DNA of 64,000 nucleotides from Halomonas cerina (lineage in GTDB: Bacteria; Pseudomonadota; Gammaproteobacteria; Pseudomonadales; Halomonadaceae): the NCBI RefSeq assembly GCF_014192215.1, contig NZ_JACHXP010000008.1:124001-188000 (forward strand), given 5' to 3'. The position numbers and the translations under genes are program-made. Numbering within the stretch: position 1 is the first letter of the stretch; each line of letters opens with the position of its first letter. Under the pieces are notes generated by a model. The model did not search any database. It was not told the origin of the DNA and was given only the letters and a program-made list of their open reading frames with translations. This document shows positions 19,352-29,305 of the stretch, piece after piece.

Positions 19352-22300
19352 TCAGGCCTCGGCCAGGGCCGCCGCCTCCTCGACACCCACCGATACCAGC
19401 CGGGAGACCCCGGGCTCCTGCATGGTGACCCCCATCAGGCGTTCCGAGGCCTCCATGGCGATCTTGTTGTGGGTGATATAGATGAACTGGACCGAGTCGG
19501 ACATCTCTTTTACCAGCTTCGCATAACGCCCCACATTGGCATCATCCAGCGGGGCGTCCACCTCGTCGAGCATGCAGAAGGGGGCCGGATTGAGCTGGAA
19601 GATGGCGAACACCATCGACAGGGCGGTCAACGCCTTTTCTCCGCCGGAGAGCAAATGGATGGTGCTGTTCTTCTTGCCGGGCGGCCGGGCCATGATGGCG
19701 ACCCCCGTCTCCAGCAGGTCGTCGCCGGTCAGGGTCAGCCAGGCAATGCCCCCGCCGAAGACCTTGGGAAAGAGGGTCTGCAGGCCGGTATTGACCCGCT
19801 CGAAGGTATCACGGAAACGCGTGCGGGTTTCCTGGTCGATTCGGCGGATCGCCCGGTCGAGGGTCTCCAGGGCCTCACCGAGCTCGGCCTGCTGAGCCTC
19901 GAGATAGTCGCGACGCTCGGCCTGCTGGTCGTACTCCTCGATGGCCGCCAGGTTGATCGCCCCCAGCCGCCGGATGCGCTCGCCGACCTCCTCCAGGCGG
20001 GTCTGCCAGGCGGACTCGGTGGCATTGGGGTCGAGGGCCTCGGCCAGGGCATCCGCGTCGTGGCCCAGCTCGCGCAGCTGCTCGTCCTGGGTCTCGGCCT
20101 TGAGCGCCAGGGCCTGCACGTGCATGCGTGCTTCCTGGAGACGCTCGCGGATGCCCTCGAGCTGGCGCTCATGCCCCTGCCGGGCCTGTTCATCCTGACG
20201 CAGCCGTTCCACGAGCTCGACGGCCCGGGCGCGCGCCTCATTCAGGTCGCGCTCCTCACGCTCACGGCGATGGAGCAACTCGTCGAGGCGCTCGCGGCGT
20301 TCCTCGTCGGGTTCGTATAGCCCCTCGCGAGCCTCCTCGAGTTCGGCGCAGCGTTCCATGAGCCGCTCCCGGGCCTCTCCGGCGCGGTCCTGCTGCTCGG
20401 CCAGGCCGGCGCGCTCGGCGGTATGGCGCTCCACCTCCAGTGCCAGGCGCTGTGCCTGCTCGGCCAGCGGTCGCTGACGGGCACGCAACGCGGCCAGCCG
20501 CTCGCGCGCCTCGCGGCGCTCGCGCTCCAGGCGCTCGCGGGTCTCGGCGCCCTCCTCCAGCCTCGCCATGGCCGCCTGCCACTGCTCCCGGACCTCCTCG
20601 ATGGCCAGGCGGCTCTCCTCTGCCGCCTCGGCCAGCTCCTCGAGTTCCTCAGCGAGTTCCCCGGCCCGTCCCTGGAGATGTTCGAGTCGGCTGGCCAGTC
20701 CACTGTCCTGGACGGCCAGCTGCTGGCGATGCTGCTCGAGGTCGCGTTCCTCCAGACGCAGCCGCTCCAGGTCGGCCTCCCAGCGCTCGACCCGCTCGGT
20801 CGCCTCGGCCAGGCGAGTGTCTGCGGCCGCCAGGCGCGCCTCGACCGCCTCCAGCTCGGCCCGCGCCTCGGCCTCCCGACGCCGGCTGACCAGCAGGGCA
20901 TCCGGACCTGCGTCCTGGCCGCGATGCCGGGCCCAGCCATCCCCCAGCCACAGGCCATCGGCGGTGATCAGGCTCTCGCCTTCGGTCAGCGAGGCCTGGC
21001 GTGCCCAGGCCTCGTCCCGCGTCGCGACGCAGTACACCCGGGTCAGCCACTGAGCGGCGGCCCCGGCGCCGCTGACCCGGGCGGCCAGGCTCTCCGGCGT
21101 CGCCGGCCGCCCTTCGCCCTCGAGCAGGCCCAGCTCCGCCGACAGGGCGGGAGTGAGCAGGGTATCTCTCCCGGTTATGGGTGCCAGGCGGGCCCTGAGC
21201 CAGGGCGCCAGCACCCAGGACACCACCTCCTCCCAGCCCGGGGTAACCTCGAGGCGCTCGCCGAGGTGCGGGGCCTCGGCCAGGCCGTGCTCGGCCAGGT
21301 GCGCGTCAAGGGTCTCGTCATGGTCGGTCAGGGCGGCCTCGATCAGCGCCTCCAGGGAGGCCAGCTCGCCCTGCAGGGTACTGCGCCGCTGGCGATCGGT
21401 CTCGCGGGCCGCCTCGGCCTCGCGCACCGCTTCCCGAGCGGCATCACGGTTCTCCTGCCCCTCGGCCCTCTGGGCCTCGATCCCGGCCAGCCGCTCGTCG
21501 AGTTCGGCCAGCCGCTCGGTCAGTTCGGCACGCTGTGCCGTCAGCCCCTCGATGTCGGGCAACTCGCCGTGCTGCTGGCGGCGGCGCTGGCTATCGGCCT
21601 CGAGACGCTCGAGGCGCGCCTCCTGCTCACGCAGGCGGTTCTGGGTGCGTTCCGCCTCTCGATGATGGGCCTGCCAGCGCTCACCGAAGGCCTCCCAGGC
21701 GGCATCGGCCTCCTCGGCCAACGGCTCGGCTTCTTCGAGGGCGGCCTCCAATTCGGCGAGGCGTTCGGCGACTTCTTCCTGCTCGGGCCCCAGGGTCTCG
21801 AGGCGCTCATCGAGACGCGCGAGGCGCTCGCCGTCGTCTTCACCGAGCCGCAAGAGTTCGCCGAGCTCACGTCGGGCACTCTCCAGGTCCCGGGCCAGCT
21901 GCTGATCCCGGGCACGGCTGTGCTCGAGGTCCTGCTCCAGGCGGGCGATGGCGGTGGTGGTCTCGTGGAAGCGGGACTGGCGGCCGTCGAGTTCGGTGGC
22001 CAGCCGGTCGTGCTCGGCACGGTCCGTCTCCAGGCGCGTCTCGCACTGGCGCAGGCCCAGCACTTCCCGCTCTACCGCGGTCTCGAGCTCCCGGACCCGG
22101 GCCTCCTCCTCGTCCTGGCTGGCCCGCAAGGCGCGACTGCGCAGCAGCGCCAGCTCGCCCTTGAGCCGGTATTCCTCCTGCTTGAAGGTCTGGTAGCGCC
22201 GCGCCGCCTCGGCCTGGCGCTTGAGCCGTTCGAGCTGCTTGTCGAGCTCCTCACGGATATCCTCCAGGCGCTCCAGGTTCTCCTGGGTGCGGCGCATGCG

Positions 22301-22846
22301 GTTCTCGGTCTCGCGGCGGCGCTCCTTGTACTTGGAGATGCCGGCGGCCTCCTCGAGGGTCGAGCGCAGCTCCTCGGGACGCGCCTCGATCAGCCGCGAG
22401 ATCATGCCCTGGCCGATGATCGCGTAGGAACGCGGCCCCAGCCCGGTACCCAGGAACAGATCGGCGATATCGCGGCGACGGCACTTCTGGCCGTTGAAGA
22501 AGTAGCTGGACTGGCTGTCGCGGTTGACCTGGCGCTTGACCGAGATCTCGGCGTACTGGGCGTAGGGGCCGCCCAAGGCGCCGTCGCGGTTGTCGAAGCG
22601 CAGCTCGATGGCAGCCTGGCCGACCGGCTTGCGGCCGGTGGAGCCGTTGAAGATGACATCGGTCATCGACTCGCCACGCAGGGTCTTGGCCGAGGACTCC
22701 CCCATGACCCAGCGCACCGCGTCGATGATGTTGGACTTGCCACAGCCGTTGGGCCCGACGATGGCGGTCATGTTGCCGTCGAAGGGCACGGTCACGGGGT
22801 CGACGAAGGACTTGAACCCGGCCAGGCGGATCGACGTGAGACGCAT
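19352..22846 (-). CDS. smc: Chromosome partition protein Smc
   Basis: SMC ATPase that compacts and segregates the chromosome, 1164 residues. The N-terminal ATP-binding head has Walker A GPNGCGKSN (about 32-40), then a coiled coil (about 170-500), the hinge (about 515-660, with GLAEAPHLGERLEV and PDALLVSRR), a return coil (about 670-1000) and the C-terminal head with signature LLSGGEKALTALS and Walker B FCMLDEVDAPLDD. ATG 22846 begins MRLTSIRLAGFKSF, the universal Smc start. It follows ccmI after only three bases. scpA/scpB are not in the window. Confidence 0.97.
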   Translation of the reverse strand: MRLTSIRLAGFKSFVDPVTVPFDGNMTAIVGPNGCGKSNIIDAVRWVMGESSAKTLRGESMTDVIFNGSTGRKPVGQAAIELRFDNRDGALGGPYAQYAEISVKRQVNRDSQSSYFFNGQKCRRRDIADLFLGTGLGPRSYAIIGQGMISRLIEARPEELRSTLEEAAGISKYKERRRETENRMRRTQENLERLEDIREELDKQLERLKRQAEAARRYQTFKQEEYRLKGELALLRSRALRASQDEEEARVRELETAVEREVLGLRQCETRLETDRAEHDRLATELDGRQSRFHETTTAIARLEQDLEHSRARDQQLARDLESARRELGELLRLGEDDGERLARLDERLETLGPEQEEVAERLAELEAALEEAEPLAEEADAAWEAFGERWQAHHREAERTQNRLREQEARLERLEADSQRRRQQHGELPDIEGLTAQRAELTERLAELDERLAGIEAQRAEGQENRDAAREAVREAEAARETDRQRRSTLQGELASLEALIEAALTDHDETLDAHLAEHGLAEAPHLGERLEVTPGWEEVVSWVLAPWLRARLAPITGRDTLLTPALSAELGLLEGEGRPATPESLAARVSGAGAAAQWLTRVYCVATRDEAWARQASLTEGESLITADGLWLGDGWARHRGQDAGPDALLVSRRREAEARAELEAVEARLAAADTRLAEATERVERWEADLERLRLEERDLEQHRQQLAVQDSGLASRLEHLQGRAGELAEELEELAEAAEESRLAIEEVREQWQAAMARLEEGAETRERLERERREARERLAALRARQRPLAEQAQRLALEVERHTAERAGLAEQQDRAGEARERLMERCAELEEAREGLYEPDEERRERLDELLHRREREERDLNEARARAVELVERLRQDEQARQGHERQLEGIRERLQEARMHVQALALKAETQDEQLRELGHDADALAEALDPNATESAWQTRLEEVGERIRRLGAINLAAIEEYDQQAERRDYLEAQQAELGEALETLDRAIRRIDQETRTRFRDTFERVNTGLQTLFPKVFGGGIAWLTLTGDDLLETGVAIMARPPGKKNSTIHLLSGGEKALTALSMVFAIFQLNPAPFCMLDEVDAPLDDANVGRYAKLVKEMSDSVQFIYITHNKIAMEASERLMGVTMQEPGVSRLVSVGVEEAAALAEA

Positions 22847-22849
22847 GGC

Positions 22850-24082
22850 TTACTCGACGACCCGATCGATCATCACCTGGGCGGGCTCGCCGTCGGCTTC
22901 GCCCACCGGCACCGCGTCACGCCGCCCCATCAGGTCGCCGGGTTGCGGCGTGGCCTGACCGCTCGGCGAGACGCGCACCACCAGCCGGGCCTGCTCCACT
23001 TGGGAAAGCCGGGCCATCGGCGCCATAGCATCGCCGTCGTCCAGGGTGACGGTCAGCGGCAGCTCGCCCACGGTGACCCGGGTCACGGCCAACGGCGGCA
23101 GCTCACCCGCCATGTCCCGGGCGACCACGAAGACCGTGGTGGTGTCGGGCACACGGCCTTCGAGCTCGGGCGCCAGACGCACTTCGACGCGCAGGCCGGC
23201 CCCGCTCTCGGCGGCCTCGGGACTCACCCCGAGGCGCTGCTGGGCGACCCGGATGCCCTGGCGCAGGGCCTCGGCGGCGTTCGGATCCTGCATGCCGGCG
23301 ATGGCCCGCCGCCAATGGTCGATGGCCGCCTCGTAGTCACCCTGCTCGAAGGCCTCGATGCCCAGCAGGCCAAGCACCGTCGGCTCACCAGGCGCCTCGG
23401 CCAGGGTCTCGTCCACCAGCGCCTGCACCTCGGGAGTAAGCTTACGACCGGCGGCGAAGTAGCGCAGCTGAGCCAGTTCGGCCAGCAGCCAGGGCTGGCG
23501 CCCCTCGAGTTCGAGCAGCCGCGTGAGGGTCGCGTCGGCCTCGGCCACCCGACCGCTATCGCGGTAAAGCGGGAACAGCGCGCGCCAGACCTTGGGGTTC
23601 TCCGGCTGGCGGGCGGCCTGCGCCTCCAGACGCCGGATTAGCTCGGGCAGCGAGGCCTCGGGGTCGCTCATCACCTCCTGCTGCACCGCATACAGGGCCA
23701 GGTCGCCCTCGGCGCCCTCGAGGCGATACCACGCCACGCTGGCGATGACCACCAGCACCATCACCACCGGCACCAGGCGCTTGCCGGCGCCGGCGGCCTT
23801 CAGTGGCGCTCGCCGGAGACGCTCGGTGTCCTCCAGCAGGCTGCGCTCGAGTTCCAGGCGATCCTCCTCGAAACGGGCATCGTCGATGTCGCCGCGGTCC
23901 CGGGCCGCTTCCAGGGAGGCCAGGCGACGCTGGTAGATGGCCACGTTCTGCTCGGCGGTCCGGTCGTTGGCCTCGACGTCACGCTGGGCCGCGGCCACGG
24001 CGGTGGCACGGCGCAGCGGCAGGATCAGCAACCAGAGGGCCGGCAGCAGCAGCATGGCAAAGGCGAGCCAGAGCAGCATCAT
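22850..24082 (-). CDS. ccmI: Cytochrome c biogenesis protein CcmI
   Basis: Apocytochrome c chaperone of the System I maturation pathway, 410 residues. Two N-terminal membrane helices (residues about 3-22 and about 90-110) flank a coiled cytoplasmic loop (NVAIYQRRLASLEAAR); the periplasmic part has TPR-like repeats (about 140-290) and a C-terminal domain that holds the apocytochrome CXXCH region. It starts at ATG 24082, overlapping the ccmH stop (ATGATG/TGA), with AGAGGA upstream. The frame is open further upstream, but that part lies inside ccmH. Confidence 0.92.
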   Translation of the reverse strand: MMLLWLAFAMLLLPALWLLILPLRRATAVAAAQRDVEANDRTAEQNVAIYQRRLASLEAARDRGDIDDARFEEDRLELERSLLEDTERLRRAPLKAAGAGKRLVPVVMVLVVIASVAWYRLEGAEGDLALYAVQQEVMSDPEASLPELIRRLEAQAARQPENPKVWRALFPLYRDSGRVAEADATLTRLLELEGRQPWLLAELAQLRYFAAGRKLTPEVQALVDETLAEAPGEPTVLGLLGIEAFEQGDYEAAIDHWRRAIAGMQDPNAAEALRQGIRVAQQRLGVSPEAAESGAGLRVEVRLAPELEGRVPDTTTVFVVARDMAGELPPLAVTRVTVGELPLTVTLDDGDAMAPMARLSQVEQARLVVRVSPSGQATPQPGDLMGRRDAVPVGEADGEPAQVMIDRVVE

Positions 24083-24549
24083 TCGGTCCTCTCGCGCTTG
24101 ATCAGGGCATCCAGGCGAGCCCGCTCCTCGGCACTCAGTTCGCGGGCCGAGGTGCGACGACGAGCGCGCACCATCAGCACCACCACCAGGGCCCCCAGCA
24201 GCACCAGGGCGGCAGGCAGCCCCCACAGCAGCAGGGTGCGACCCTCGAGCCGCGGGTTATAGAGCACATAGTCGCCGAAGCGGTTGACCATGAAGTCGAG
24301 AATTTCCTTGTCGGAGCGGCCATCCTGCAGCAGGGTGTAGACGCGATCCCGCATGTCGCCGGCGATGGGCGAGTCGGAGTCATCGATGGCCTGGTTCTGG
24401 CACTTGGGGCAGCGCAGGGTCGCGGTCAGGTCCTGGTAGCGCCGCTCGAGGACGGGATCGTCGAACTGACGCACCTCGATGCCGCCCGCCAGAGCGAATA
24501 GCGGCAGCAGTATCAGCAAGGCCAGCAGGGGCCGAATCATTCGTGCCAT
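24079..24549 (-). CDS. ccmH: Cytochrome c maturation thiol-disulfide protein CcmH
   Basis: Membrane-anchored periplasmic thioredox protein that handles apocytochrome c thiols for heme ligation. 156 residues: signal/TM segment 6-22, redox motif RCPKCQNQ with Cys47 and Cys50, C-terminal TM at about 105-127 and a basic cytosolic tail. It is the short CcmH form; the TPR part is supplied by the separate ccmI. ATG 24549 (GAGG upstream) overlaps ccmG by 13 bases; ATG 24540 is an alternative. Confidence 0.94.
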   Translation of the reverse strand: MARMIRPLLALLILLPLFALAGGIEVRQFDDPVLERRYQDLTATLRCPKCQNQAIDDSDSPIAGDMRDRVYTLLQDGRSDKEILDFMVNRFGDYVLYNPRLEGRTLLLWGLPAALVLLGALVVVLMVRARRRTSARELSAEERARLDALIKRERTE

Positions 24550-25067
24550 CTTTTCACCTCCGGCAGGATCACGTCGCGCACGTCTGCCGGCTTGATGTAG
24601 CCGGTGTGGTGGTAGCGGATGACCCCGTCGGCATCCACCAGGAAGGTCTCCGGGGCCCCGTAGACGCCCAGGTCGAATCCGAGCGAGCCCTCGGGATCGA
24701 AGATATTGACCTCGAAGGGGTTGCCGAACTCGGCGAGGAACTCACGGCCCTTCTCCCGGGTATCTTTGTAGTCGACCCCGATCAGGCGCACGCCACGCTC
24801 GGCCAGGTCGAGCAGTTGGGGCATCTCCTGTTTGCAGGTCGGGCACCACTCGCCCCAGACATTCACCAGGGTGACCTGGCCCTCGAGCAGTGACTCGTCC
24901 ACCACCCGCCCGGGGTCCTCTAGGGTGGTCAGCTCGAAGGCCGGGAACGCCCGGGCCATCAGCGCCGAGTCGCGCTCGAAGGGGTTGATCGACAGCCCCT
25001 GATAGAGGAAGCCCCCCAGCACCAGGAAGCCGGCCAGCGGCAGCAGCAGCAAGAGGCGACGCGTCAT
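24537..25067 (-). CDS. ccmG: Thiol:disulfide interchange protein CcmG (DsbE)
   Basis: Periplasmic membrane-tethered thioredoxin that keeps apocytochrome c cysteines reduced. 176 residues: N-terminal anchor 4-22, redox site WCPTCK (Cys75, Cys78) preceded by the acidic signature GEWC of DsbE proteins, and cis-proline region GAPETFLVD. The ATGA overlap with the ccmF stop indicates coupled translation. Confidence 0.95.
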   Translation of the reverse strand: MTRRLLLLLPLAGFLVLGGFLYQGLSINPFERDSALMARAFPAFELTTLEDPGRVVDESLLEGQVTLVNVWGEWCPTCKQEMPQLLDLAERGVRLIGVDYKDTREKGREFLAEFGNPFEVNIFDPEGSLGFDLGVYGAPETFLVDADGVIRYHHTGYIKPADVRDVILPEVKRWHE

Positions 25068-27055
25068 GCGGCCACCTCCCTGGCGATGCGTTCCGGGTCA
25101 CGGGCAGTGGCGGTGCGCCGGTAGCGTCGATCGATGACCGCCAGCACGCCGCCGGCCGCCATCAGCAGCGCACCGAGCCACAGCCAGCGCACGAAAGGCT
25201 TGTACTGGATGCGCATCGCCCAGCTGCCGTCCTCGAGATCCTCCCCCATGGCCACGTAGAGATCCCGGAACAGGCCCGGGCGCAGGGCGACGTCGGTCAT
25301 CGGCATGCCGCGGGCGATATACAGGCGCTTCTCCGGGGTCATCACGAAGTGGCGCGCACTGTCGCCGCGACGCACCTCGATGCGCGCCGTATCGGCCACG
25401 AAGTTGGGGCCGCGGCGGCTGCCGAGCTCGGTCATGGTGAAGGTGTAGCCGGCCAGCGTGGCGCTGTCGCCCACCGCCATGCGGACGTTGCGGTCGACGG
25501 CGTAGTTCGACACCACGGTCACGCCGATGATGGTCACCGCCAGGCCCAGATGCCCCACCACCATGCCCCAGTGGGCGAGCGACAGCTTCTTCAGGCCGGC
25601 CAGGCGCGAGCCGCCGTTGCGGCTCTTGTCCCAGAGGTCGCGCACCAGCGGCAGTACCACCCACAACGCCGCCACCAGCCCCAGCGAGACCCGGAGGTTC
25701 CATTCGCCGTCATACAGCAAGGGCGCCGCGGCGCCGATCGTCAGCGCCAACGCCCCGGCCAGCCAGCTGCGCCGCAGCAGCTCGCGGCCGCGCATGCGCT
25801 TCCACTGGGCCAGGGGCCCGAGCCCCATGAAGAGACAGAGGATCACCGTCAGCGGCACGAACAGCGCATTGAAATAGGGTGGGCCCACGCTGATCTTGCC
25901 CAGGTTCAGGGCATCGAGCAGCAGCGGATAGACGGTACCCAGCAGCACAGTCACCGTCATGATCACCAGCAGGATGTTGTTGATCAGCAGGAGCGCATCG
26001 CGAGACAGCCAGGTGAAGCCCACCTGGTGGCTGACGCGGGGCGCCCGCAGGGCGAACAGCAGCAGCGAGAGCCCCACGGTGATGCCCAGCAGCACCAGGA
26101 TGAACAGCCCCCGGGAGGGGTCGTTGGCGAAGGCATGCACCGAGGTGAGCACCCCGGAGCGCACCAGGAAGGTGCCCATCAGCGACAGCGAGAAGGTGGA
26201 GATGGCCAGCAACACGGTCCAGCTCTTGAAGGCGCCGCGTTTCTCGGTCACCGCCAGGGAGTGGATCAGCGCGGTGCCCGCCAGCCAGGGCAGCAGCGAC
26301 GCATTCTCCACCGGGTCCCAGAACCACCAGCCGCCCCAGCCCAGCTCGTAGTAGGCCCACCAGCTGCCGAGCGCGATGCCCACAGTGAGGAAGGCCCAGG
26401 CGACGTTGGTCCAGGGCCGGGCCCAGCGGGTCCAGGCAGCGTCCAGGCGGCCGCCGAGCAGGGCGGCGATGGCGAAGGCAAAGACCACCGAGAAGCCCAC
26501 ATAGCCCATATAGAGCATCGGTGGATGGATGATCAGGCCGACGTCCTGCAGCAGCGGGTTGAGGTCGGCGCCGTCGGCCGGCACGTTGGGCAGCAGACGC
26601 GAGAAGGGGTTAGAGGTGAACAGCACGAAGGCCAGGAAGCCCACGCTGACCAGGCCCATCACGCCCAGCACCCGGGCCAGCATGTCCCGGGGCAGCTCCC
26701 GGGAGAAGCGGCTGACGGCGAAGGTCCAAGCACCGAGGATCAGGCTCCACAGCAACACCGAGCCCTCGTGGTTGCCCCACACGGCGCTGGCCTTGTAGTA
26801 CCAGGGCAGCATCGAGTTGGAGTTGTTGGCCACGTTGGCCACGCTGAAGTCGTCCAGCAGGTAGCTGGCAGTCAGGCACAGGTAGGCGATGACCAGGAAC
26901 AGGAACTGGCCGGTGGCCATGGGTCGGGCATAGGCCATCCACAGCGGGCGCCGGGTCGCCGCCCCGGCCAGCGGCATGATCGCCTGGACCACCGCCATCA
27001 GCAGGGCGATGATCAAGGCGAAGTGGCCGATTTCGGGGATCATCTTGATCAGCAT
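25064..27055 (-). CDS. ccmF: Heme lyase subunit CcmF
   Basis: Large inner-membrane subunit that attaches heme from holo-CcmE to apocytochrome c. 663 residues and about fifteen hydrophobic helices (E. coli 647). The tryptophan-rich WWD motif is seen as WGGWWFWDPVEN near residue 230-245, with flanking conserved histidines, and the large periplasmic domain lies near the C-terminus. The frame is open far upstream through ccmE, but ATG 27055 has GGAG six bases before it and matches the family start (MLIKMIPEIGHFAL). Confidence 0.96.
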   Translation of the reverse strand: MLIKMIPEIGHFALIIALLMAVVQAIMPLAGAATRRPLWMAYARPMATGQFLFLVIAYLCLTASYLLDDFSVANVANNSNSMLPWYYKASAVWGNHEGSVLLWSLILGAWTFAVSRFSRELPRDMLARVLGVMGLVSVGFLAFVLFTSNPFSRLLPNVPADGADLNPLLQDVGLIIHPPMLYMGYVGFSVVFAFAIAALLGGRLDAAWTRWARPWTNVAWAFLTVGIALGSWWAYYELGWGGWWFWDPVENASLLPWLAGTALIHSLAVTEKRGAFKSWTVLLAISTFSLSLMGTFLVRSGVLTSVHAFANDPSRGLFILVLLGITVGLSLLLFALRAPRVSHQVGFTWLSRDALLLINNILLVIMTVTVLLGTVYPLLLDALNLGKISVGPPYFNALFVPLTVILCLFMGLGPLAQWKRMRGRELLRRSWLAGALALTIGAAAPLLYDGEWNLRVSLGLVAALWVVLPLVRDLWDKSRNGGSRLAGLKKLSLAHWGMVVGHLGLAVTIIGVTVVSNYAVDRNVRMAVGDSATLAGYTFTMTELGSRRGPNFVADTARIEVRRGDSARHFVMTPEKRLYIARGMPMTDVALRPGLFRDLYVAMGEDLEDGSWAMRIQYKPFVRWLWLGALLMAAGGVLAVIDRRYRRTATARDPERIAREVAA

Positions 27056-27071
27056 GGCAGCTCCAGATCGG

Positions 27072-27575
27072 TTACTGGCCGGCGCTCGCGGCCCGGGCCT
27101 CCAGCCGCTTGCCCACCTCGGCGGCCTTGGCCTGATAGTCCTCCGGCGAATAGCCGGCCTCTTCCAGCGCCTGGGCGACCTCCGGCGGCATGTAGTTCTC
27201 GTCGTGCTTGGCCAGCACCTGGTCGGCGCGCAGCCAGCCCCCCGGCTGCAGCTCACCCACCACCACCACGCCCTGCCCCTCGCGGAACAGGTCGGGCAGG
27301 ATGCCGCTGTAGCGCACCTCGAGGTCTTCGACGTAGTCGGTGACGGTGAACCCGACGTCGAGGCTGTCGGGGTTACGTGCCACCGACCCCTCCTTGACCA
27401 TGCCACCGGCGCGGATCTGGCGCTCCATGGGGGCCTCACCCTCGACGATCTGCACCGGGCTGAAGAACAGGTTGATGTTGCTGCGCAGGGCATAGAGGGT
27501 CAGCCCCACGGCGATGGCGGCCAGGGCCACCAGCCCCAGGGTCACGAACAGCTTCTGCTTGCGTTTAGCTCTCAC
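27072..27575 (-). CDS. ccmE: Heme chaperone CcmE
   Basis: Periplasmic OB-fold heme chaperone, 167 residues from GTG 27575. N-terminal anchor about 8-28; covalent heme-binding His124 in the motif HDENYMP, with Tyr128. GTG 27575 is chosen because GAGGGGG lies six bases upstream and the protein then starts as in other CcmE ([10 protein letters not shown]). ATG 27593 and GTG 27614 would add residues that are not conserved. The start lies inside the end of ccmD (11-base overlap). Confidence 0.93.
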   Translation of the reverse strand: MRAKRKQKLFVTLGLVALAAIAVGLTLYALRSNINLFFSPVQIVEGEAPMERQIRAGGMVKEGSVARNPDSLDVGFTVTDYVEDLEVRYSGILPDLFREGQGVVVVGELQPGGWLRADQVLAKHDENYMPPEVAQALEEAGYSPEDYQAKAAEVGKRLEARAASAGQ

Positions 27576-27804
27576 GGGGAGCCCCCTCGTCATGGAAAAC
27601 CGATGATGCGGCACTGTGCTGCCGTGCGGCCAGCTGCGCCTCGCGACGGACCCGGCGCCTCAGGTCCCGCATCAGCCGGCGGCGCTCGAGCCGGGCATGG
27701 GCCACGACGCCGACCAGCAGGACGGCGGTGGCACCGTAGGCCGCCCACACATAGGGGCCATGGCCGCCCATGGCGAGAAAGGCCGCAAGGGAGTCGAAGG
27801 CCAT
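27565..27804 (-). CDS. ccmD: Heme exporter accessory protein CcmD
   Basis: Small inner-membrane protein needed to release holo-CcmE from the CcmABC complex. 79 residues, one TM helix at about 18-37 ([20 protein letters not shown]), then a strongly basic cytosolic stretch [18 protein letters not shown], the CcmD hallmark. ATG 27804 follows GAGGAGGG at a good distance and shares ATGA with the ccmC stop. It is somewhat longer than the usual 60-70 residues. Confidence 0.9.
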   Translation of the reverse strand: MAFDSLAAFLAMGGHGPYVWAAYGATAVLLVGVVAHARLERRRLMRDLRRRVRREAQLAARQHSAASSVFHDEGAPRES

Positions 27805-28547
27805 CAGGTTCCCTCCTCGGCGGCCAGCTCGCGGACCCAGCGCTTGGACGACTCGCGGCGCAGGATCTCGCTGCGGGTGCGCATCAGGGTCACGGCGATG
27901 AAGAAACAGTAGAAGCCCAGCACCATGAGCAGCAGCGGCAGCCACATTTCGGTGGGCATCGCCGGGCGCGAGGTGATCGAGAAGGTGGCGGGCTGGTGCA
28001 GGGTGTACCACCATTCCACCGAGTACTTGATGATCGGGATATTGATCACGCCCACCATGGCCAGCACCGAGGCCGCCCGGGAGGCGCTGTCACGGCTGGC
28101 GAAGGCCCCGCGCAGGGCAATCACGCCGATATACAGGAAGAAGAGGATCAGCATGGAGGTCAGGCGAGCATCCCACATCCACCAGGTGCCCCAGGTGGGC
28201 ATGCCCCAGACCGCGCCGGAGAACAGCGCCACGAAGGTCATGCCGGCCCCCAGCGGGGCCATCATCGCCGCCGCCATGTCGGCCAGCTTGATCCGCCAGA
28301 CCATGAAGATCATCCCGGCCACGGCCATGGTGACGAAGATCGACTGGGCCAGGAAGGCCGCCGGCACATGCACGTAGATGATGCGGAAACTGTTGCCCTG
28401 CTGGTAGTCGGCCGGGGCGAAGGCCAGCCCCCAGACGCTACCGACCAGGATCAGCGCCACCGCCGCCCCCCAGCACCAGGGTTGCAGGCGGGCGCTGATG
28501 GCATAGAACCACTTGGGGGAACCGAGCTTGTGTATGAAGGCCCACAT
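27804..28547 (-). CDS. ccmC: Heme exporter subunit CcmC
   Basis: Six-TM inner-membrane protein that loads heme onto CcmE. 247 residues (E. coli 245). The WWD signature is [15 protein letters not shown] (about 125-139), with the axial heme histidines in TWs flanking loops (for example YVHVPAAF). ATG 28547 gives [11 protein letters not shown], the usual N-terminus; the open frame continues upstream through ccmB in another sense and is not coding. Confidence 0.96.
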   Translation of the reverse strand: MWAFIHKLGSPKWFYAISARLQPWCWGAAVALILVGSVWGLAFAPADYQQGNSFRIIYVHVPAAFLAQSIFVTMAVAGMIFMVWRIKLADMAAAMMAPLGAGMTFVALFSGAVWGMPTWGTWWMWDARLTSMLILFFLYIGVIALRGAFASRDSASRAASVLAMVGVINIPIIKYSVEWWYTLHQPATFSITSRPAMPTEMWLPLLLMVLGFYCFFIAVTLMRTRSEILRRESSKRWVRELAAEEGT

Positions 28548-28561
28548 GCCTGTTCGATACC

Positions 28562-29305
28562 TCAACCGTTGATACTGATACGCAGCGAGGCCGCGATCGC
28601 CCAGGGAGCGAACATCAGGGCCACCGCCAGAAGCGCGCCGAGGATGGCCAGATGGGCCGCGACACCGGCACCCAGGATCGCCGCCTGGACGGCCCCGGCA
28701 CCGAAGATCAGCACCGGGATGTAGAGCGGCAGCACCAGCAGCGAGAGCAGCACGCCGCCCCGGGAGAGACCGACGATCAGCGCTGCCCCGATGGCCCCGA
28801 TCAGGCTCAGGCTGGCACTGCCCAGCGCCAGCGACAGGGCCAGCACCGCATAGCTGCCGGCCGGCAGCGACAGCATGATGCCGAGCACCGGTGCCATCAG
28901 CGCCAGCGGCAGGCCGGTGAGCAGCCAATGCACCGCCACCTTGGCCAGCACCAGGGCCGGTAGCGGCTGGGGCGAGAGCAGTAGCTGCTCCAGCGAGCCA
29001 TCCTCGAAGTCGCTGCGAAACAGGCTGTCCAGCGACAGCAGGGCCGCCAGCAGGGCCGCGACCCACAACAGACCGGGCGCGATGCTGGCCAGCAGCGCCG
29101 GATCCGGCGAGATGCCGATCGGAAACAGGGTGATCACCAGGGCGAAGAACACCAGCGGGTTGAGCACCTCGCTGCGCCGCCGCAGCATCAGCACCAGATC
29201 ACGCTTCAAGGTGGCCCGAACTGCGACAGCGGTTCCCTCCCGGGGTTCCCGGCAGGCCACCCCCGCCTGTTGTTCGCTGACCGGTGAGGCATCAGGCCCC
29301 GGCAT
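28562..29305 (-). CDS. ccmB: Heme exporter membrane subunit CcmB
   Basis: Six-TM partner of the CcmA ATPase in the CcmAB(CD) complex that frees holo-CcmE. 247 residues. Family signature [16 protein letters not shown] and [19 protein letters not shown] are clear. Compared with E. coli CcmB (220) it carries about 30 extra hydrophilic residues at the N-terminus. ATG 29305 is supported by GGGAGG six bases upstream. The start overlaps the ccmA stop by 14 bases. Confidence 0.95.
   Translation of the reverse strand: MPGPDASPVSEQQAGVACREPREGTAVAVRATLKRDLVLMLRRRSEVLNPLVFFALVITLFPIGISPDPALLASIAPGLLWVAALLAALLSLDSLFRSDFEDGSLEQLLLSPQPLPALVLAKVAVHWLLTGLPLALMAPVLGIMLSLPAGSYAVLALSLALGSASLSLIGAIGAALIVGLSRGGVLLSLLVLPLYIPVLIFGAGAVQAAILGAGVAAHLAILGALLAVALMFAPWAIAASLRISING

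Noticed and set aside
20423..23641. Plus-strand open frame of 1072 codons opposite smc and ccmI
   Set aside because: It mirrors the high-GC third positions of the real genes; the translation is low-complexity (Leu/Gly/Gln rich) without any domain, while smc and ccmI on the other strand are unmistakable.
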